64,000 nucleotides of DNA from Ignavibacterium sp. (GTDB taxonomy: Bacteria > Bacteroidota > Ignavibacteria > Ignavibacteriales > Ignavibacteriaceae), in the NCBI GenBank assembly GCA_032027145.1, contig JAVSMP010000001.1:2671116-2735115 (forward strand), written 5' to 3'. The number at the start of each line of letters is the position of its first letter. Position 1 is the stretch's first letter. Shown here piece by piece: positions 56,021-64,000 of the stretch. The notes under the pieces are model-generated. The model worked only from the letters and a program-made list of their open reading frames with translations, was not told where the DNA came from and did no database searches. The position numbers and the translations under genes were made by a program.

Positions 56021-56051
56021 CAAAATTAAATACTTAGATTTATATTGTCAA
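56021..56051 (-). promoter_or_regulatory. Promoter of rho
   Basis: On the minus strand TTGACA (56046-56051), exactly 17 bases, then TAATTTTG (56021-56028). Full matches in both elements. It overlaps the folC stop codon and leaves a leader of roughly 105-120 bases before rho. Confidence 0.8.
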
Positions 56052-57310
56052 GAAAGAAGTTCAGTCAAAATTGGCTTAACTTCACCTAATAAATACATAC
56101 TTCCGGCAGCCACAAGGCAATTTTCTTTTGTCCCATTGATATATTGAGTCAAAAAGAATCTCAGATCATTGATAATTGAATATTTGATTGAAATTGAATC
56201 CGCAATAGATTTAAGTGTTTCTATATCTGCTGCTCTTTCATAAGACAATTCATAAAAGCAAACTTCATCAAATACAGCTTTAACAGATAAAAGCATCTGT
56301 TTGATGTTTTTATCCTTCATTACACTAAACAATAAAGTAGATTTTTGGTAATTATTCTTTTCAATTTTGAATGTATTAACCAGAGATTCAATACCTTGAG
56401 GATTATGTGCTGAATCAAGAATAATACGGGGTTTATTCAGAGCAATTTCATATCTGCCCTGAATTCGTGTATTCTTAACTACATTTTTTATTCCATTTAT
56501 TATAATTGAAGGATCATCAATGTGAAAGGATTTGGTAAAACAAAGCGCAGCAAGTGCAGCGTTATATTTCTGATGTTTACCAATTAATGGAACTTCCCAT
56601 TCATCAAATTGAATTTCCTCTGTGTATAGTTGAATATTATTATTCTTTTCTACAATATATTCTTCAAGACAAAACAACTCAGCTTTTACAGTATTAACTT
56701 TCTTTTCTATTACTTTGATTGCTTCTTCCGGAATCAGCCCAATAAAAGTTTTGCATCCGGGTTTAATTATTTCAGATTTCTCAAATGCAATATGTTCTAA
56801 ATCTTCGCCAAGTATATTAGTATGTTCAAGACTTAGCGGTGTAATTATACAAGCTAATGGATTCAGTACATTAGTAGCATCAAGTCTTCCACCCAAACCG
56901 GTTTCTATAACGGCAATATCTACACCCATAAAAACGAAATATTCAAAAGCCATTGCAGTAGTTACTTCAAAGAAAGTAAGATGATACTCTTCCATCTTTT
57001 TCTGATTGCGATCAATAAAATTTGCTATGTAATCATCAGAGATCAGCTTTCCGTCAATTGAAATTCGTTCATTAAATTTTACGAAATGCGGAGAGGTATA
57101 TAAACCTGTTTTATATCCGGATTCCATCAAAATACTGGCAGTAAACGAAGCAGTACTGCCCTTTCCATTTGAACCTGCAATGTGTATGGCATTTAATTTT
57201 TTCTGAGGATTACCAATAGCATCAAGAAATCCTTTGATATTATCAAGTCCAAGCTTTACATCAAACTGATGAAGAGCAAACAGTTTATTTAATGAGTCTT
57301 GAATATCCAT
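56048..57310 (-). CDS. folC: Folylpolyglutamate synthase/dihydrofolate synthase
   Basis: FolC joins glutamate to dihydropteroate and then extends the polyglutamate tail of folates. The 420 residues have the Mur-ligase-like P-loop HIAGSNGKGSTASF (near 45), the second signature VDIAVIETGLGGRLDATN (near 135) and the C-terminal domain with RIILDSAHNPQGIESL (near 300). It overlaps pyrD by one base and is the last gene of the pyrK-pyrD-folC run. The rho promoter begins within its final codons. Confidence 0.94.
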   Translation of the reverse strand: MDIQDSLNKLFALHQFDVKLGLDNIKGFLDAIGNPQKKLNAIHIAGSNGKGSTASFTASILMESGYKTGLYTSPHFVKFNERISIDGKLISDDYIANFIDRNQKKMEEYHLTFFEVTTAMAFEYFVFMGVDIAVIETGLGGRLDATNVLNPLACIITPLSLEHTNILGEDLEHIAFEKSEIIKPGCKTFIGLIPEEAIKVIEKKVNTVKAELFCLEEYIVEKNNNIQLYTEEIQFDEWEVPLIGKHQKYNAALAALCFTKSFHIDDPSIIINGIKNVVKNTRIQGRYEIALNKPRIILDSAHNPQGIESLVNTFKIEKNNYQKSTLLFSVMKDKNIKQMLLSVKAVFDEVCFYELSYERAADIETLKSIADSISIKYSIINDLRFFLTQYINGTKENCLVAAGSMYLLGEVKPILTELLS

Positions 57311-58227
57311 TAAATTATATACGATGCTGTTAAATCTGAAATTTTATTAATCTGGTTTGATACACAAAAATCTTCTAATTCTTTTATCATTTTTTCAGGT
57401 GCAGCGGGATCAATAAAATTTAATGTTCCTGTTTGAATTGCTGATGCACCGACAATCATAAATTCAATAACATCTTTCCAATTCATAATACCGCCGATTC
57501 CAATTATCGGAATATTAACTTTACGTGAAATCTCTAATACTTTAGCTAGTGCAACAGGTTTAATTGCCGGTCCTGAAAGTCCGCCGTTAATATTATAAAT
57601 TTTAGGTTTTTTAGTTATGATATTAAATGCTGTTCCGACCAGAGTATTAATTGCTGAAACTGCATCTCCGCCTTCATCTTTAACTACCTGTGCAAATTCT
57701 GAAATATAAGATACATTAGGCGATAGTTTAATAATCAATGGTTTATTAGTTACCGCACGAACTTTTGAAGTAATCAAGCCAACTGCTTTAATATCATTTC
57801 CGAATTGTAATCCTCCGTCTTTAACATTCGGGCAAGATACATTTATCTCAAAGGCTTTTACTGTTTCTTCTGAATCAAGTATTTTTACACATTCAACATA
57901 TTCTTCAACACTGCTTGCAGCAACATTACAAACGAGCGGAACATCGTACTTTTTTAAAAACGGAATTTTTTCTTTTAAAAAGACATCAACTCCAACATTA
58001 GCCAGACCAATTGCATTTAACATGCCTGAGGGAGTTTCTACAATTCTCTGCGGAGGATTACCTTTCCTTGGTTTCAGCGAAAGTGATTTTGTTACTATTG
58101 CACCAAGCTTATTTAAATCTGAGAATTCCGATATTTCATTACCATAACCAACTGTGCCCGAAGCAAGCATAATCGGATTACGAAGTTTTAGTTTTCCGAT
58201 AGTTACTGATAAATCAATAGTACTCAT
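57310..58227 (-). CDS. pyrD: Dihydroorotate dehydrogenase B, catalytic subunit
   Basis: This is the class 1B dihydroorotate dehydrogenase, an FMN enzyme of pyrimidine synthesis that passes electrons to the PyrK subunit and NAD. Its 305 residues match. The opening is LKLRNPIMLASGTVGYG. The active-site base is Cys in EINVSCPNVKDGG (near residue 130), which marks class 1 enzymes (class 2 uses Ser). FMN motifs GGLSGPAIKP and IIGIGGIMNWKD follow. It overlaps pyrK by four bases, giving the normal 1B heterodimer in one unit. Confidence 0.96.
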   Translation of the reverse strand: MSTIDLSVTIGKLKLRNPIMLASGTVGYGNEISEFSDLNKLGAIVTKSLSLKPRKGNPPQRIVETPSGMLNAIGLANVGVDVFLKEKIPFLKKYDVPLVCNVAASSVEEYVECVKILDSEETVKAFEINVSCPNVKDGGLQFGNDIKAVGLITSKVRAVTNKPLIIKLSPNVSYISEFAQVVKDEGGDAVSAINTLVGTAFNIITKKPKIYNINGGLSGPAIKPVALAKVLEISRKVNIPIIGIGGIMNWKDVIEFMIVGASAIQTGTLNFIDPAAPEKMIKELEDFCVSNQINKISDLTASYII

Positions 58228-58985
58228 ATATTAACATCTTTGACATTGAATACAGGACCGTCTTTGCAGACAAGCAAATACTTATCAGGGTCTTTGGTTG
58301 ATTCAATCGGACATCCCTGGCATATTCCAAATCCGCATGCCATTGCTGACTCAGTTGAAATCTCACAGTTATAATCGTATTTAAGGCAGAACTCTTTTAA
58401 ACTCCTTAACATTGCATTAGGACCGCATCCAAAAATTTTAATTTTATCTTTATCCAGTTTATCCCGGTTTTTTTCAAGTAATTTTACCACATTTCCCTTA
58501 TATCCTTCAGAACCATCATCAGTTGAAGTATGAAAATTCAACATTGAATATGTAATTAAATCTTTTTTACTTCTACCGCCAACAAAAGAAATTATTTTTT
58601 TTGATTGTCCAATTTTTCTTGTAAGATAAGGAAATGGTGCTGAGCCTAAACCACCGGCAACTAAAACAGCAGTTTCAAAATCATCATTCAAATTAAATCC
58701 GTTGCCAAGCGGACCTAATATATCCACTAAACTGCCAGGTTGCCTGCAAGCAAGTATTTTAGTCCCCTCGCCCATTACATTGAACAAAATAAAAATATTA
58801 TCACCATCAACATCGCAAATGCTGAAAGGTCTTCTCAACAATGGATTTGTTGTTTCAGAAACCCTGATATTAAGAAACTGTCCCGGATTAATATTTTGTG
58901 CAATTTCAGGTGAAAGTATCTTTTGTATAAAAATATTTTCGTGAATTTGTATAGTCTCTACAACCGGAGAGTTTACAATGAGCAA
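58224..58985 (-). CDS. pyrK: Dihydroorotate dehydrogenase B, electron transfer subunit
   Basis: PyrK carries FAD and a [2Fe-2S] cluster and passes electrons from PyrD to NAD. The 253-residue protein has an FAD-binding barrel (about 1-100, RRPFSICDVDG) and the nucleotide part with VLVAGGLGSAPFPYL (near 115). The cluster ligands are four Cys: ACGFGICQGC and a fourth in LLVCKDG (near 240). The start is TTG at 58983-58985, preceded on the minus strand by AAAGGA; no ATG lies upstream of the conserved region. It is the first gene of the pyrK-pyrD-folC run. Confidence 0.94.
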   Translation of the reverse strand: MLIVNSPVVETIQIHENIFIQKILSPEIAQNINPGQFLNIRVSETTNPLLRRPFSICDVDGDNIFILFNVMGEGTKILACRQPGSLVDILGPLGNGFNLNDDFETAVLVAGGLGSAPFPYLTRKIGQSKKIISFVGGRSKKDLITYSMLNFHTSTDDGSEGYKGNVVKLLEKNRDKLDKDKIKIFGCGPNAMLRSLKEFCLKYDYNCEISTESAMACGFGICQGCPIESTKDPDKYLLVCKDGPVFNVKDVNI

Positions 58986-59098
58986 GTTTATTCCTTTACT
59001 AAACGTGTTTTGATTTTAGGAAATTATTGTTGGATAATATTAAAATAAAACTTCTTACTAAAACTAAAATGTTTCAGTTAAATTTCCGAATAATTTTT

Positions 59099-60166
59099 TT
59101 ACAGATGTTCATCCATTTTGTTGATTTTCAGATAATCAACAATTTCTTTAACATCCTGAGCCTTATCCCGCCGGCATACAAGCAATGTATCGCCCTGATT
59201 AATTACAATTACATTATCAAGTCCGATAACCGCAGTCATTTTATCGGGTGAATAAATATATGAATCATTAACCATATTAGTATAAACTTGCCCAAAGGAA
59301 GCAACACCATTTTCATTTTTAGGCGATAATTGATAAACCTCTTCCCAGCTGCCAACATCACTCCAACTGAACGAGCCTTTTGTAAGATACACTTTGGATG
59401 ATCTTTCCATTATACCGTAATCTATAGAAATTTTTTTAAGCTGGGCATAAATATTTTTTAATTCTTCTTTAAAGTTATTTGAAAACAGACTTTTTTCGAT
59501 ATCAACCAATCCTTCGTGCAGATCTATCATTAAATTTTTTATTTCATCAAGTATTACATCAACTCTCCAAATAAACATCCCCGAGTTCCAAAGAAAATCG
59601 CCGCTTTCTACAAACCGGACAGCTGTAGCATAATTTGGTTTTTCGGCAAAGGTAAAAACTTTAAAAATATTATCTGCAACAGGTTTATCATCAATTTGAA
59701 TATAACCATAACCGGTTTCAGGGCGCGTTGGTTTAATACCGATAGTAACTAATCCTTTTGACTCATTTGCAAATCTTGCAGCATTTTCAATTATGTTTTT
59801 AAATTCATCAACATCTTTTATGATATGATCTGCGGGCAAAACAACGGTAATTGCATCCGGGTCTTTTGATTTAATCATTACAGAAGCAAGTCCGATACAG
59901 GCAGCAGTATTTCTTCCAAACGGTTCTTCGATAATATTTTCAACCGGTAAATCAGGCAATTGTTTTTTTATCTCAGAACTTTGAAGCTCATTTGTAATAA
60001 TATAGATCTTATCTTTTTCAACCATTCCTGTCAATCGTTTAACAGTAGCCTGAATCATCGTATCATCACCAAATATATTTAATAATTGTTTAGGCATTCT
60101 CTTTTTGCTTCTTGGCCAGAAACGTGAGCCAACACCGCCTGCCATAATTACAGCATATAAATTCAT
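59099..60166 (-). CDS. manC: Mannose-1-phosphate guanylyltransferase
   Basis: This enzyme makes GDP-mannose from mannose-1-phosphate and GTP for surface glycans. The 355 residues have the nucleotidyltransferase signature GGVGSRFWPRSKKRMPKQLL at 10-29, VVLPADHIIKD near 115, and ESGDFLWNSGMFIWR near 205. There is no C-terminal isomerase (ManA-like) domain, so this is the monofunctional form. It overlaps the upstream unknown gene by one base and is the last of the alr-unknown-manC run. Confidence 0.93.
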   Translation of the reverse strand: MNLYAVIMAGGVGSRFWPRSKKRMPKQLLNIFGDDTMIQATVKRLTGMVEKDKIYIITNELQSSEIKKQLPDLPVENIIEEPFGRNTAACIGLASVMIKSKDPDAITVVLPADHIIKDVDEFKNIIENAARFANESKGLVTIGIKPTRPETGYGYIQIDDKPVADNIFKVFTFAEKPNYATAVRFVESGDFLWNSGMFIWRVDVILDEIKNLMIDLHEGLVDIEKSLFSNNFKEELKNIYAQLKKISIDYGIMERSSKVYLTKGSFSWSDVGSWEEVYQLSPKNENGVASFGQVYTNMVNDSYIYSPDKMTAVIGLDNVIVINQGDTLLVCRRDKAQDVKEIVDYLKINKMDEHL

Positions 60167-61029
60167 TACTTAGTATCCTTGCTTTTTATTTTTAATAATT
60201 GATTGCCAAACCGTTCTGCTTTATTTAAATAATTATTAATATCAACATCTTTACCGCGTACTACTGCTACAATAACAATTAAACAAGCTCTTAAACTTTC
60301 TATTACTTCTTTACCTGGCATCAAATCCCGATTCTTAATCAGGATCAGAGCTTTAGAAACAATTCTATGCATGCCTGATAAAATTTCAAATCCGATCTTT
60401 CTGGATAATGATGCATTTTCATCCATTATTTTTGAGAACTTAATCAGCTCTTCATATTCAACATCATTATCGGATAATTTTTTTAATAGGTTATCTAATG
60501 GTTTAATAGGACTTAAAATTATTGATTCAAAATTCTGAATAATCTCTTCAGTTTCTGTTTCCTCAGCTTCTTCGAAGATAATTTCTTCTTTTATTTCATC
60601 TGTTTCAGATTTTTCAAATTGCTGATCATCATAAACCCGTTTAGATAAATCAACTTTTATTTCCTCATTAGAATCAGTATCAGTCCCTCTTAATTTTTCA
60701 ATTGCAGTTTTAAAAATAGCCGGTGTGCAAATATCAAGCATATGCCCTAAATCTTTTATTAAATACCTGCTGTGCTCTTTAAATTGATCAGACATTTTTA
60801 AGAAGTCTATTGGATTCTGTGTTAATGAATTATATATATCGTTTAATCTGATAGCCAGTGTGGAAAGCTCTGTTATTTTTTTCATATTAATAAGATCATC
60901 ACTAAGCTTATCCGATTTGGTAATAGTTTCTTTAAGCAATGCAACAACTTCAATCTGCTGATTGTTTAACCGCAGGTTATTTGCTGCTATTGATATACTC
61001 TGGTTAATATAGTTTTTAATCAGATCCAT
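60166..61029 (-). CDS. Conserved-context helical protein of unknown function
   Basis: This 287-residue protein lacks a signal peptide or membrane segment and is probably cytoplasmic. The N-terminal half (about 1-115) and C-terminal part (about 195-287) are predicted by eye to be helical. They are joined by a strongly acidic, Glu-rich linker (about 118-172, with EEIIFEEAEETETEEIIQ). The C-terminal part has ASLSRKIGFEILSGMHRIVSK and a Val-rich helix (RACLIVIVAVVRG). I do not recognise a family. It overlaps alr and manC by one base each, so it is surely translated with them. Confidence 0.75.
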   Translation of the reverse strand: MDLIKNYINQSISIAANNLRLNNQQIEVVALLKETITKSDKLSDDLINMKKITELSTLAIRLNDIYNSLTQNPIDFLKMSDQFKEHSRYLIKDLGHMLDICTPAIFKTAIEKLRGTDTDSNEEIKVDLSKRVYDDQQFEKSETDEIKEEIIFEEAEETETEEIIQNFESIILSPIKPLDNLLKKLSDNDVEYEELIKFSKIMDENASLSRKIGFEILSGMHRIVSKALILIKNRDLMPGKEVIESLRACLIVIVAVVRGKDVDINNYLNKAERFGNQLLKIKSKDTK

Positions 61030-62150
61030 TATTTTACTAATACTCTTGGAACTCTTTTACTAATTCCACAAAGAACTTCATAAGGAATTGTATTAAGTTT
61101 TTCAGACCAATCCCATGCGTCTATTGCTAATTTACCGTTTTTACCAATTAAAATTACTTCGTCGCCGATTTTTATATCATCACGTCCTACATCAAACATT
61201 ACTCTGTCCATCGTAACAATACCAACCTGATTGTATAATTTACCTTTAATAATTGCTTTAGCTTTGTTGGTTAAATTTCTTGAAAAACCATCAGCGTAAC
61301 CCATCGGTATTGTAATAATTTTTGTTTTCCGTTTAGTATAGTACTTTCTGCCATAGCTTATTGATTCACCCTTATTAACAATCTTAATAGAGCCTACTTT
61401 TGAAATTACTGACATTACCGGATTTAATTTTAACTTTTTTGATGTTTCCAATGATGGATAATATCCATATAAAGAAATTCCAGGTCTAACCATATCATAA
61501 TATGCTTCAGGAAAATCTAATATTGCACCGGAGTTAGCTGAATATGCAAATCCGAAGTTTATTTTATTTTCTTTAAGTTTATTTATAACAGAATCAAATC
61601 TTTTTATTTGCAGTTTTGCAAATTTACTTCCTGCTTCATCTGAGGTTGCAAAGTGTGTATAGATTCCATCGATAATAATTTGTTTAACTTTTGATAATCT
61701 CTTTATAAATTCAAATGCATCCTGAAAATCAACACCTAATCTGCGCATTCCTGTATCAATATTTACATGCACCTTTATTTTTCTTTTTGAATTTGTTTTT
61801 TTGAGTTCGTCAGTTAATACCTTTATGTGCCTCTCAGTAAAAACAGTTGTTATTAAATCCATCTCAATAATATCTTTTACTGAATCTTCGTCAATAAGAT
61901 CAAAAATAACTACAGGTTGAGTAACTTTTAATTTTTTTAATTCTATCCCTTCTTCAATAGTGGCAACTGCATAGTAATCAGGTTTTTTATTTCCAAGCGA
62001 ATTTAATGTTTGAACAACAAACTTTACATTATGTCCGTAAGCATCTGCTTTGACAACTGCCATAACTTTTACATTGCCAACTTTCTTCCGGATGTTCAGA
62101 TAATTCTTTTTAAGATTTACAGCACTAATTAAAGCTTTTGTTGGACGCAT
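61029..62150 (-). CDS. alr: Alanine racemase
   Basis: This PLP enzyme makes D-alanine for peptidoglycan. The 373 residues have the PLP lysine in MAVVKADAYGHN (Lys34) and an R-x-G-x-D pattern in DTGMRRLGVDF (near 135). The second catalytic base is Tyr in ESISYGRKYY (near 266), with the YEVLCGISKRVPRV signature at the end. It opens the alr-unknown-manC run. The upstream 600 bases to nuoA hold its leader. Confidence 0.95.
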   Translation of the reverse strand: MRPTKALISAVNLKKNYLNIRKKVGNVKVMAVVKADAYGHNVKFVVQTLNSLGNKKPDYYAVATIEEGIELKKLKVTQPVVIFDLIDEDSVKDIIEMDLITTVFTERHIKVLTDELKKTNSKRKIKVHVNIDTGMRRLGVDFQDAFEFIKRLSKVKQIIIDGIYTHFATSDEAGSKFAKLQIKRFDSVINKLKENKINFGFAYSANSGAILDFPEAYYDMVRPGISLYGYYPSLETSKKLKLNPVMSVISKVGSIKIVNKGESISYGRKYYTKRKTKIITIPMGYADGFSRNLTNKAKAIIKGKLYNQVGIVTMDRVMFDVGRDDIKIGDEVILIGKNGKLAIDAWDWSEKLNTIPYEVLCGISKRVPRVLVK

Positions 62151-62754
62151 AAATATCTTGAATTGCTTTTTTAGAAATTGTTAAGGTTTACTGATAAAAT
62201 TTACGAAAATATTGCTATTTGATAAAACGTGCCGTAAGAAAATTGAAAATGCTAAACTTTTACTGCTGAGATTATTAATAATTATTGTCTAAGATTCGTA
62301 TTCATAACATCAGCCTTAAAAGAAGGAAAGTCTTTTACTGAAATGCACAATGTATTTTAAAATTATTATCAGAGAATTAAATCAGTTAATTAAAAACATA
62401 AATTATGCTTTACCTACTTTAACCCTATCTACATTTAAAATATTACTCAAAGAGTACTTGAAAGAAAAAAAGCAAATACAAAACTGGTTAAGGAAACATA
62501 AAAGACTATTATTATTGATTAATCAGTTTATATCTGTTAAATCAGTTAAATCCGTGTTCCAATGTATGCAAAATAACAGAATAAGCTTTGAAGAAGCAGA
62601 AAATCTAAAATAAAGATTAGTGTGAAACAGCAATTGACACAATAATTTACTAACAATAATTATCAACTTTTCTGAATCATCAATGTTTTTATTTAAGAAT
62701 TCTTGACATTCCACAAAGGCAATGGTAACTTTGAGCCAATAATTTTTAAAAGTT
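62151..62754. other. 604-base region between divergent alr and nuoA
   Basis: It contains an open frame at 62350-62613 (87 codons, + strand) that lacks a good ribosome site and recognisable features, so I do not call it a gene. The right end holds the nuo promoter. A short imperfect tandem, TCTGTTAAA/TCAGTTAAA, occurs at 62531-62551. Confidence 0.5.
62703..62733 (+). promoter_or_regulatory. Promoter of the nuo operon
   Basis: TTGACA at 62703-62708, exactly 17 bases, TAACTTTG at 62726-62733: a full match to TTGACA-N17-TAnnTTTG, 21 bases before the nuoA ATG. Confidence 0.8.
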
Positions 62755-63183
62755 ATGCTAACAGAATTCGGAAAAGCTTTTATTTTTATTTTAATAGCAA
62801 TGATATTTGTTATTGGGCTTGTATTCCTTTCAAAACTTATTCGTCCCCACAGACCAACAAAAGAAAAGTTATTGACTTATGAATGCGGTGAAAATCCGGA
62901 AGGCTCACCTTGGATAAAATTTAATATTAGATTTTATGTTGTCGCTCTTATCTTCCTGATTTTTGATGTTGAGGTTGTATTGCTTATTCCCTGGGCTTTA
63001 GGTTACAAAGCATTTGGAATGACCGGCTTCTTAGTTGGCTTAGTATTCTTAGTGCTCTTAGGTATCGGTATGGCTTATGAGTGGCGTAAAGGTGATCTGG
63101 AATGGGAAAAGCCAAAAGTTCAACCTCCGGTAATAAATAAGCAGCCTGCAGCAAAAGTAGAAGAAGAATTAGTTGAGGTTTAA
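62755..63183 (+). CDS. nuoA: NADH-quinone oxidoreductase subunit A
   Basis: NuoA is a small membrane subunit of respiratory complex I. The 142-residue protein has three membrane helices (about 8-28, 62-82, 90-110). The conserved loop [20 protein letters not shown] (42-61) holds the Cys whose exposure changes between active and resting enzyme states in relatives. [19 protein letters not shown] is the family hallmark. The C-terminus extends about 25 residues beyond the core. The stop overlaps the nuoB start by one base (TAATG). Confidence 0.95.
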   Translation: MLTEFGKAFIFILIAMIFVIGLVFLSKLIRPHRPTKEKLLTYECGENPEGSPWIKFNIRFYVVALIFLIFDVEVVLLIPWALGYKAFGMTGFLVGLVFLVLLGIGMAYEWRKGDLEWEKPKVQPPVINKQPAAKVEEELVEV

Positions 63184-63674
63184 TGGGTTTACTCGATAAA
63201 GAATTTACTGATGGTAACATTGTTATAGCTAAAGCTGAAGACTTAATGAACTGGGCAAGATTGTCATCATTATGGCAAGTTAGTTTTGGATTAGCCTGTT
63301 GTGCAATCGAAATGATGGCAACATCAGCATCGCATTATGATTTTGACAGATTTGGAGTTATTCCCCGCCCTTCTCCAAGACATGCAGATATTATTATCAT
63401 ATCTGGTACTGTTACATTAAAAATGGCAACCCGGATTAAAAGACTTTATGAACAAATGCCTGAACCAAAGTATATTATCTCGATGGGCAGTTGTTCTAAT
63501 AGCGGAGGACCTTACTGGGAGCATGGTTATCACGTTCTTAAAGGTATTGATAGAGTAATTCCGGTTGATGTTTATGTACCAGGTTGCCCACCAAGACCTG
63601 AAGCATTATTGGAAGGATTAATTAAACTTCAGGAGAAGATCCGGAAAACAAGTTTAGTAAAAAAATCAACATGA
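63183..63674 (+). CDS. nuoB: NADH-quinone oxidoreductase subunit B
   Basis: NuoB carries the last iron-sulfur cluster (N2) that hands electrons to quinone. The 163 residues contain the four ligands: adjacent Cys-Cys in [11 protein letters not shown] (near 38), Cys in [11 protein letters not shown] (near 103) and Cys in [15 protein letters not shown] (near 133). It overlaps nuoA by one base and nuoC by four (ATGA). Subunit order A-B-C matches standard nuo operons, with B and C separate at this point. Confidence 0.97.
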   Translation: MGLLDKEFTDGNIVIAKAEDLMNWARLSSLWQVSFGLACCAIEMMATSASHYDFDRFGVIPRPSPRHADIIIISGTVTLKMATRIKRLYEQMPEPKYIISMGSCSNSGGPYWEHGYHVLKGIDRVIPVDVYVPGCPPRPEALLEGLIKLQEKIRKTSLVKKST

Positions 63675-64000
63675 AAAACACTGAAGAAATTTTACAGGTA
63701 TTAAAAGATAGTTTTCCAGATTTTAGTTTTGAACTTAAATCAGATTTACCTGTTGAAAGTTTTATTATTTGTAGTTCGTTAGTAATTGACAAAGTAGCAC
63801 ACTTTTTACACGATACTGCCGAGCTTAATTTTGATTCGTTAATCAATTTATCCGGAGTTGATGAAATTAAAGCAAATCAATTAAGCGTGTATTATCATCT
63901 CGAATCAACAGAATTAAAACATAAATTAGTTTTGAAAGTAGTAACAGATAGAAATAATCCGGAAGTAGCATCCGTTGTTGATATCTGGCAAGGCGCTAAT
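63671..64000 (+). CDS. nuoC: NADH-quinone oxidoreductase subunit C (partial)
   Basis: The ATG at 63671 overlaps the nuoB stop, and the frame stays open to the window edge (110 codons seen). NuoC hallmarks are [16 protein letters not shown] (near 56), the SVYYHLES strand and the [14 protein letters not shown] segment just before the edge. This is the peripheral-arm 30-kDa subunit. A fusion to NuoD cannot be ruled out because the 3' end lies outside. Confidence 0.93.
   Translation, partial: MKNTEEILQVLKDSFPDFSFELKSDLPVESFIICSSLVIDKVAHFLHDTAELNFDSLINLSGVDEIKANQLSVYYHLESTELKHKLVLKVVTDRNNPEVASVVDIWQGAN

Noticed and set aside
62350-62613. An 87-codon open frame between alr and nuoA
   Set aside because: It has no good ribosome site, low-complexity Lys/Leu/Ile composition expected of A/T-rich DNA, and no recognisable motif. 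An opposite-strand frame overlaps it with equal claim.
1-64000. CRISPR array, prophage, transposon or rRNA operon
   Set aside because: I saw no regular spaced repeats, cas, capsid, transposase or rRNA sequences anywhere in the window; the repeats found are limited to the T9SS tags and short inverted repeats.

Overview
The window looks like chromosomal DNA of a low-GC (about one third G+C by eye), Gram-negative member of the Ignavibacteria, within the Bacteroidota-Chlorobiota group. The evidence is: four secreted proteins ending in a type IX secretion (T9SS) sorting domain with the PNPFNP signature; a hybrid two-component regulator and a GWxTD-type protein, both typical of this group; a YbeY with the variant third metal ligand; and several promoters of the form TTGACA-N17-TAnnTTTG. 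There is no phage, transposase, CRISPR array or plasmid gene. The genus assignment is an inference.

Layout. 1-9.7 kb (+): tightly packed housekeeping genes (trpS, scpA, scpB, an rluB-like gene, dacB, lysS), then ctpA, a DUF3108 gene, a gamma carbonic anhydrase and ybeY. 9.8-18.6 kb (+): a Xer recombinase, hpf-hprK, an M23 peptidase, a DUF2795 protein, holB, a thiolase and 3-hydroxyacyl-CoA dehydrogenase pair, and a ClC channel. 18.6-26.0 kb (-): a five-gene overlapping run purF, secreted subtilase, pgsA, ftsY, small membrane protein. 26.2-27.8 kb: a CoA-binding protein and a convergent secreted MetX-like hydrolase.

28.2-41.6 kb is the accessory part. First come two lipoproteins, an outer-membrane-type protein carrying a transglutaminase-like domain, and a FecR-TPR protein, all on the + strand and convergent with a CHASE2-sigma54 activator. 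Then, on the - strand, a lipoprotein and four T9SS cargo genes (one binding-type, one beta-helix, one Asp-box propeller, one HAF-repeat). Among these lies a decayed copy of the beta-helix gene's 5' end. 41.8-45.9 kb (-) holds a 1377-residue hybrid two-component regulator.

46.1-48.1 kb (-) encodes a single polypeptide joining chorismate mutase, prephenate dehydratase, ACT and DAHP synthase, so the entry step of aromatic synthesis and the phenylalanine branch sit in one chain. It is followed by tRNA-Arg(TCG), a LamG-like secreted protein, tadA and adk. 50.9-62.2 kb (-) holds three gene runs: GWxTD-pdxA-methyltransferase-ftsE; pyrK-pyrD-folC with rho downstream on its own promoter; and alr-unknown-manC. 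The window ends in the start of a complex I operon, nuoA-nuoB-nuoC (+), behind a very clear promoter.

The most unusual items are the aromatic-pathway fusion, the CHASE2-sigma54/FecR/transglutaminase block, the pseudogene relic with shared sorting-domain DNA among the T9SS genes, the secreted MetX-like hydrolase, and a ClC gene with no ordinary start codon ahead of its first membrane helix.
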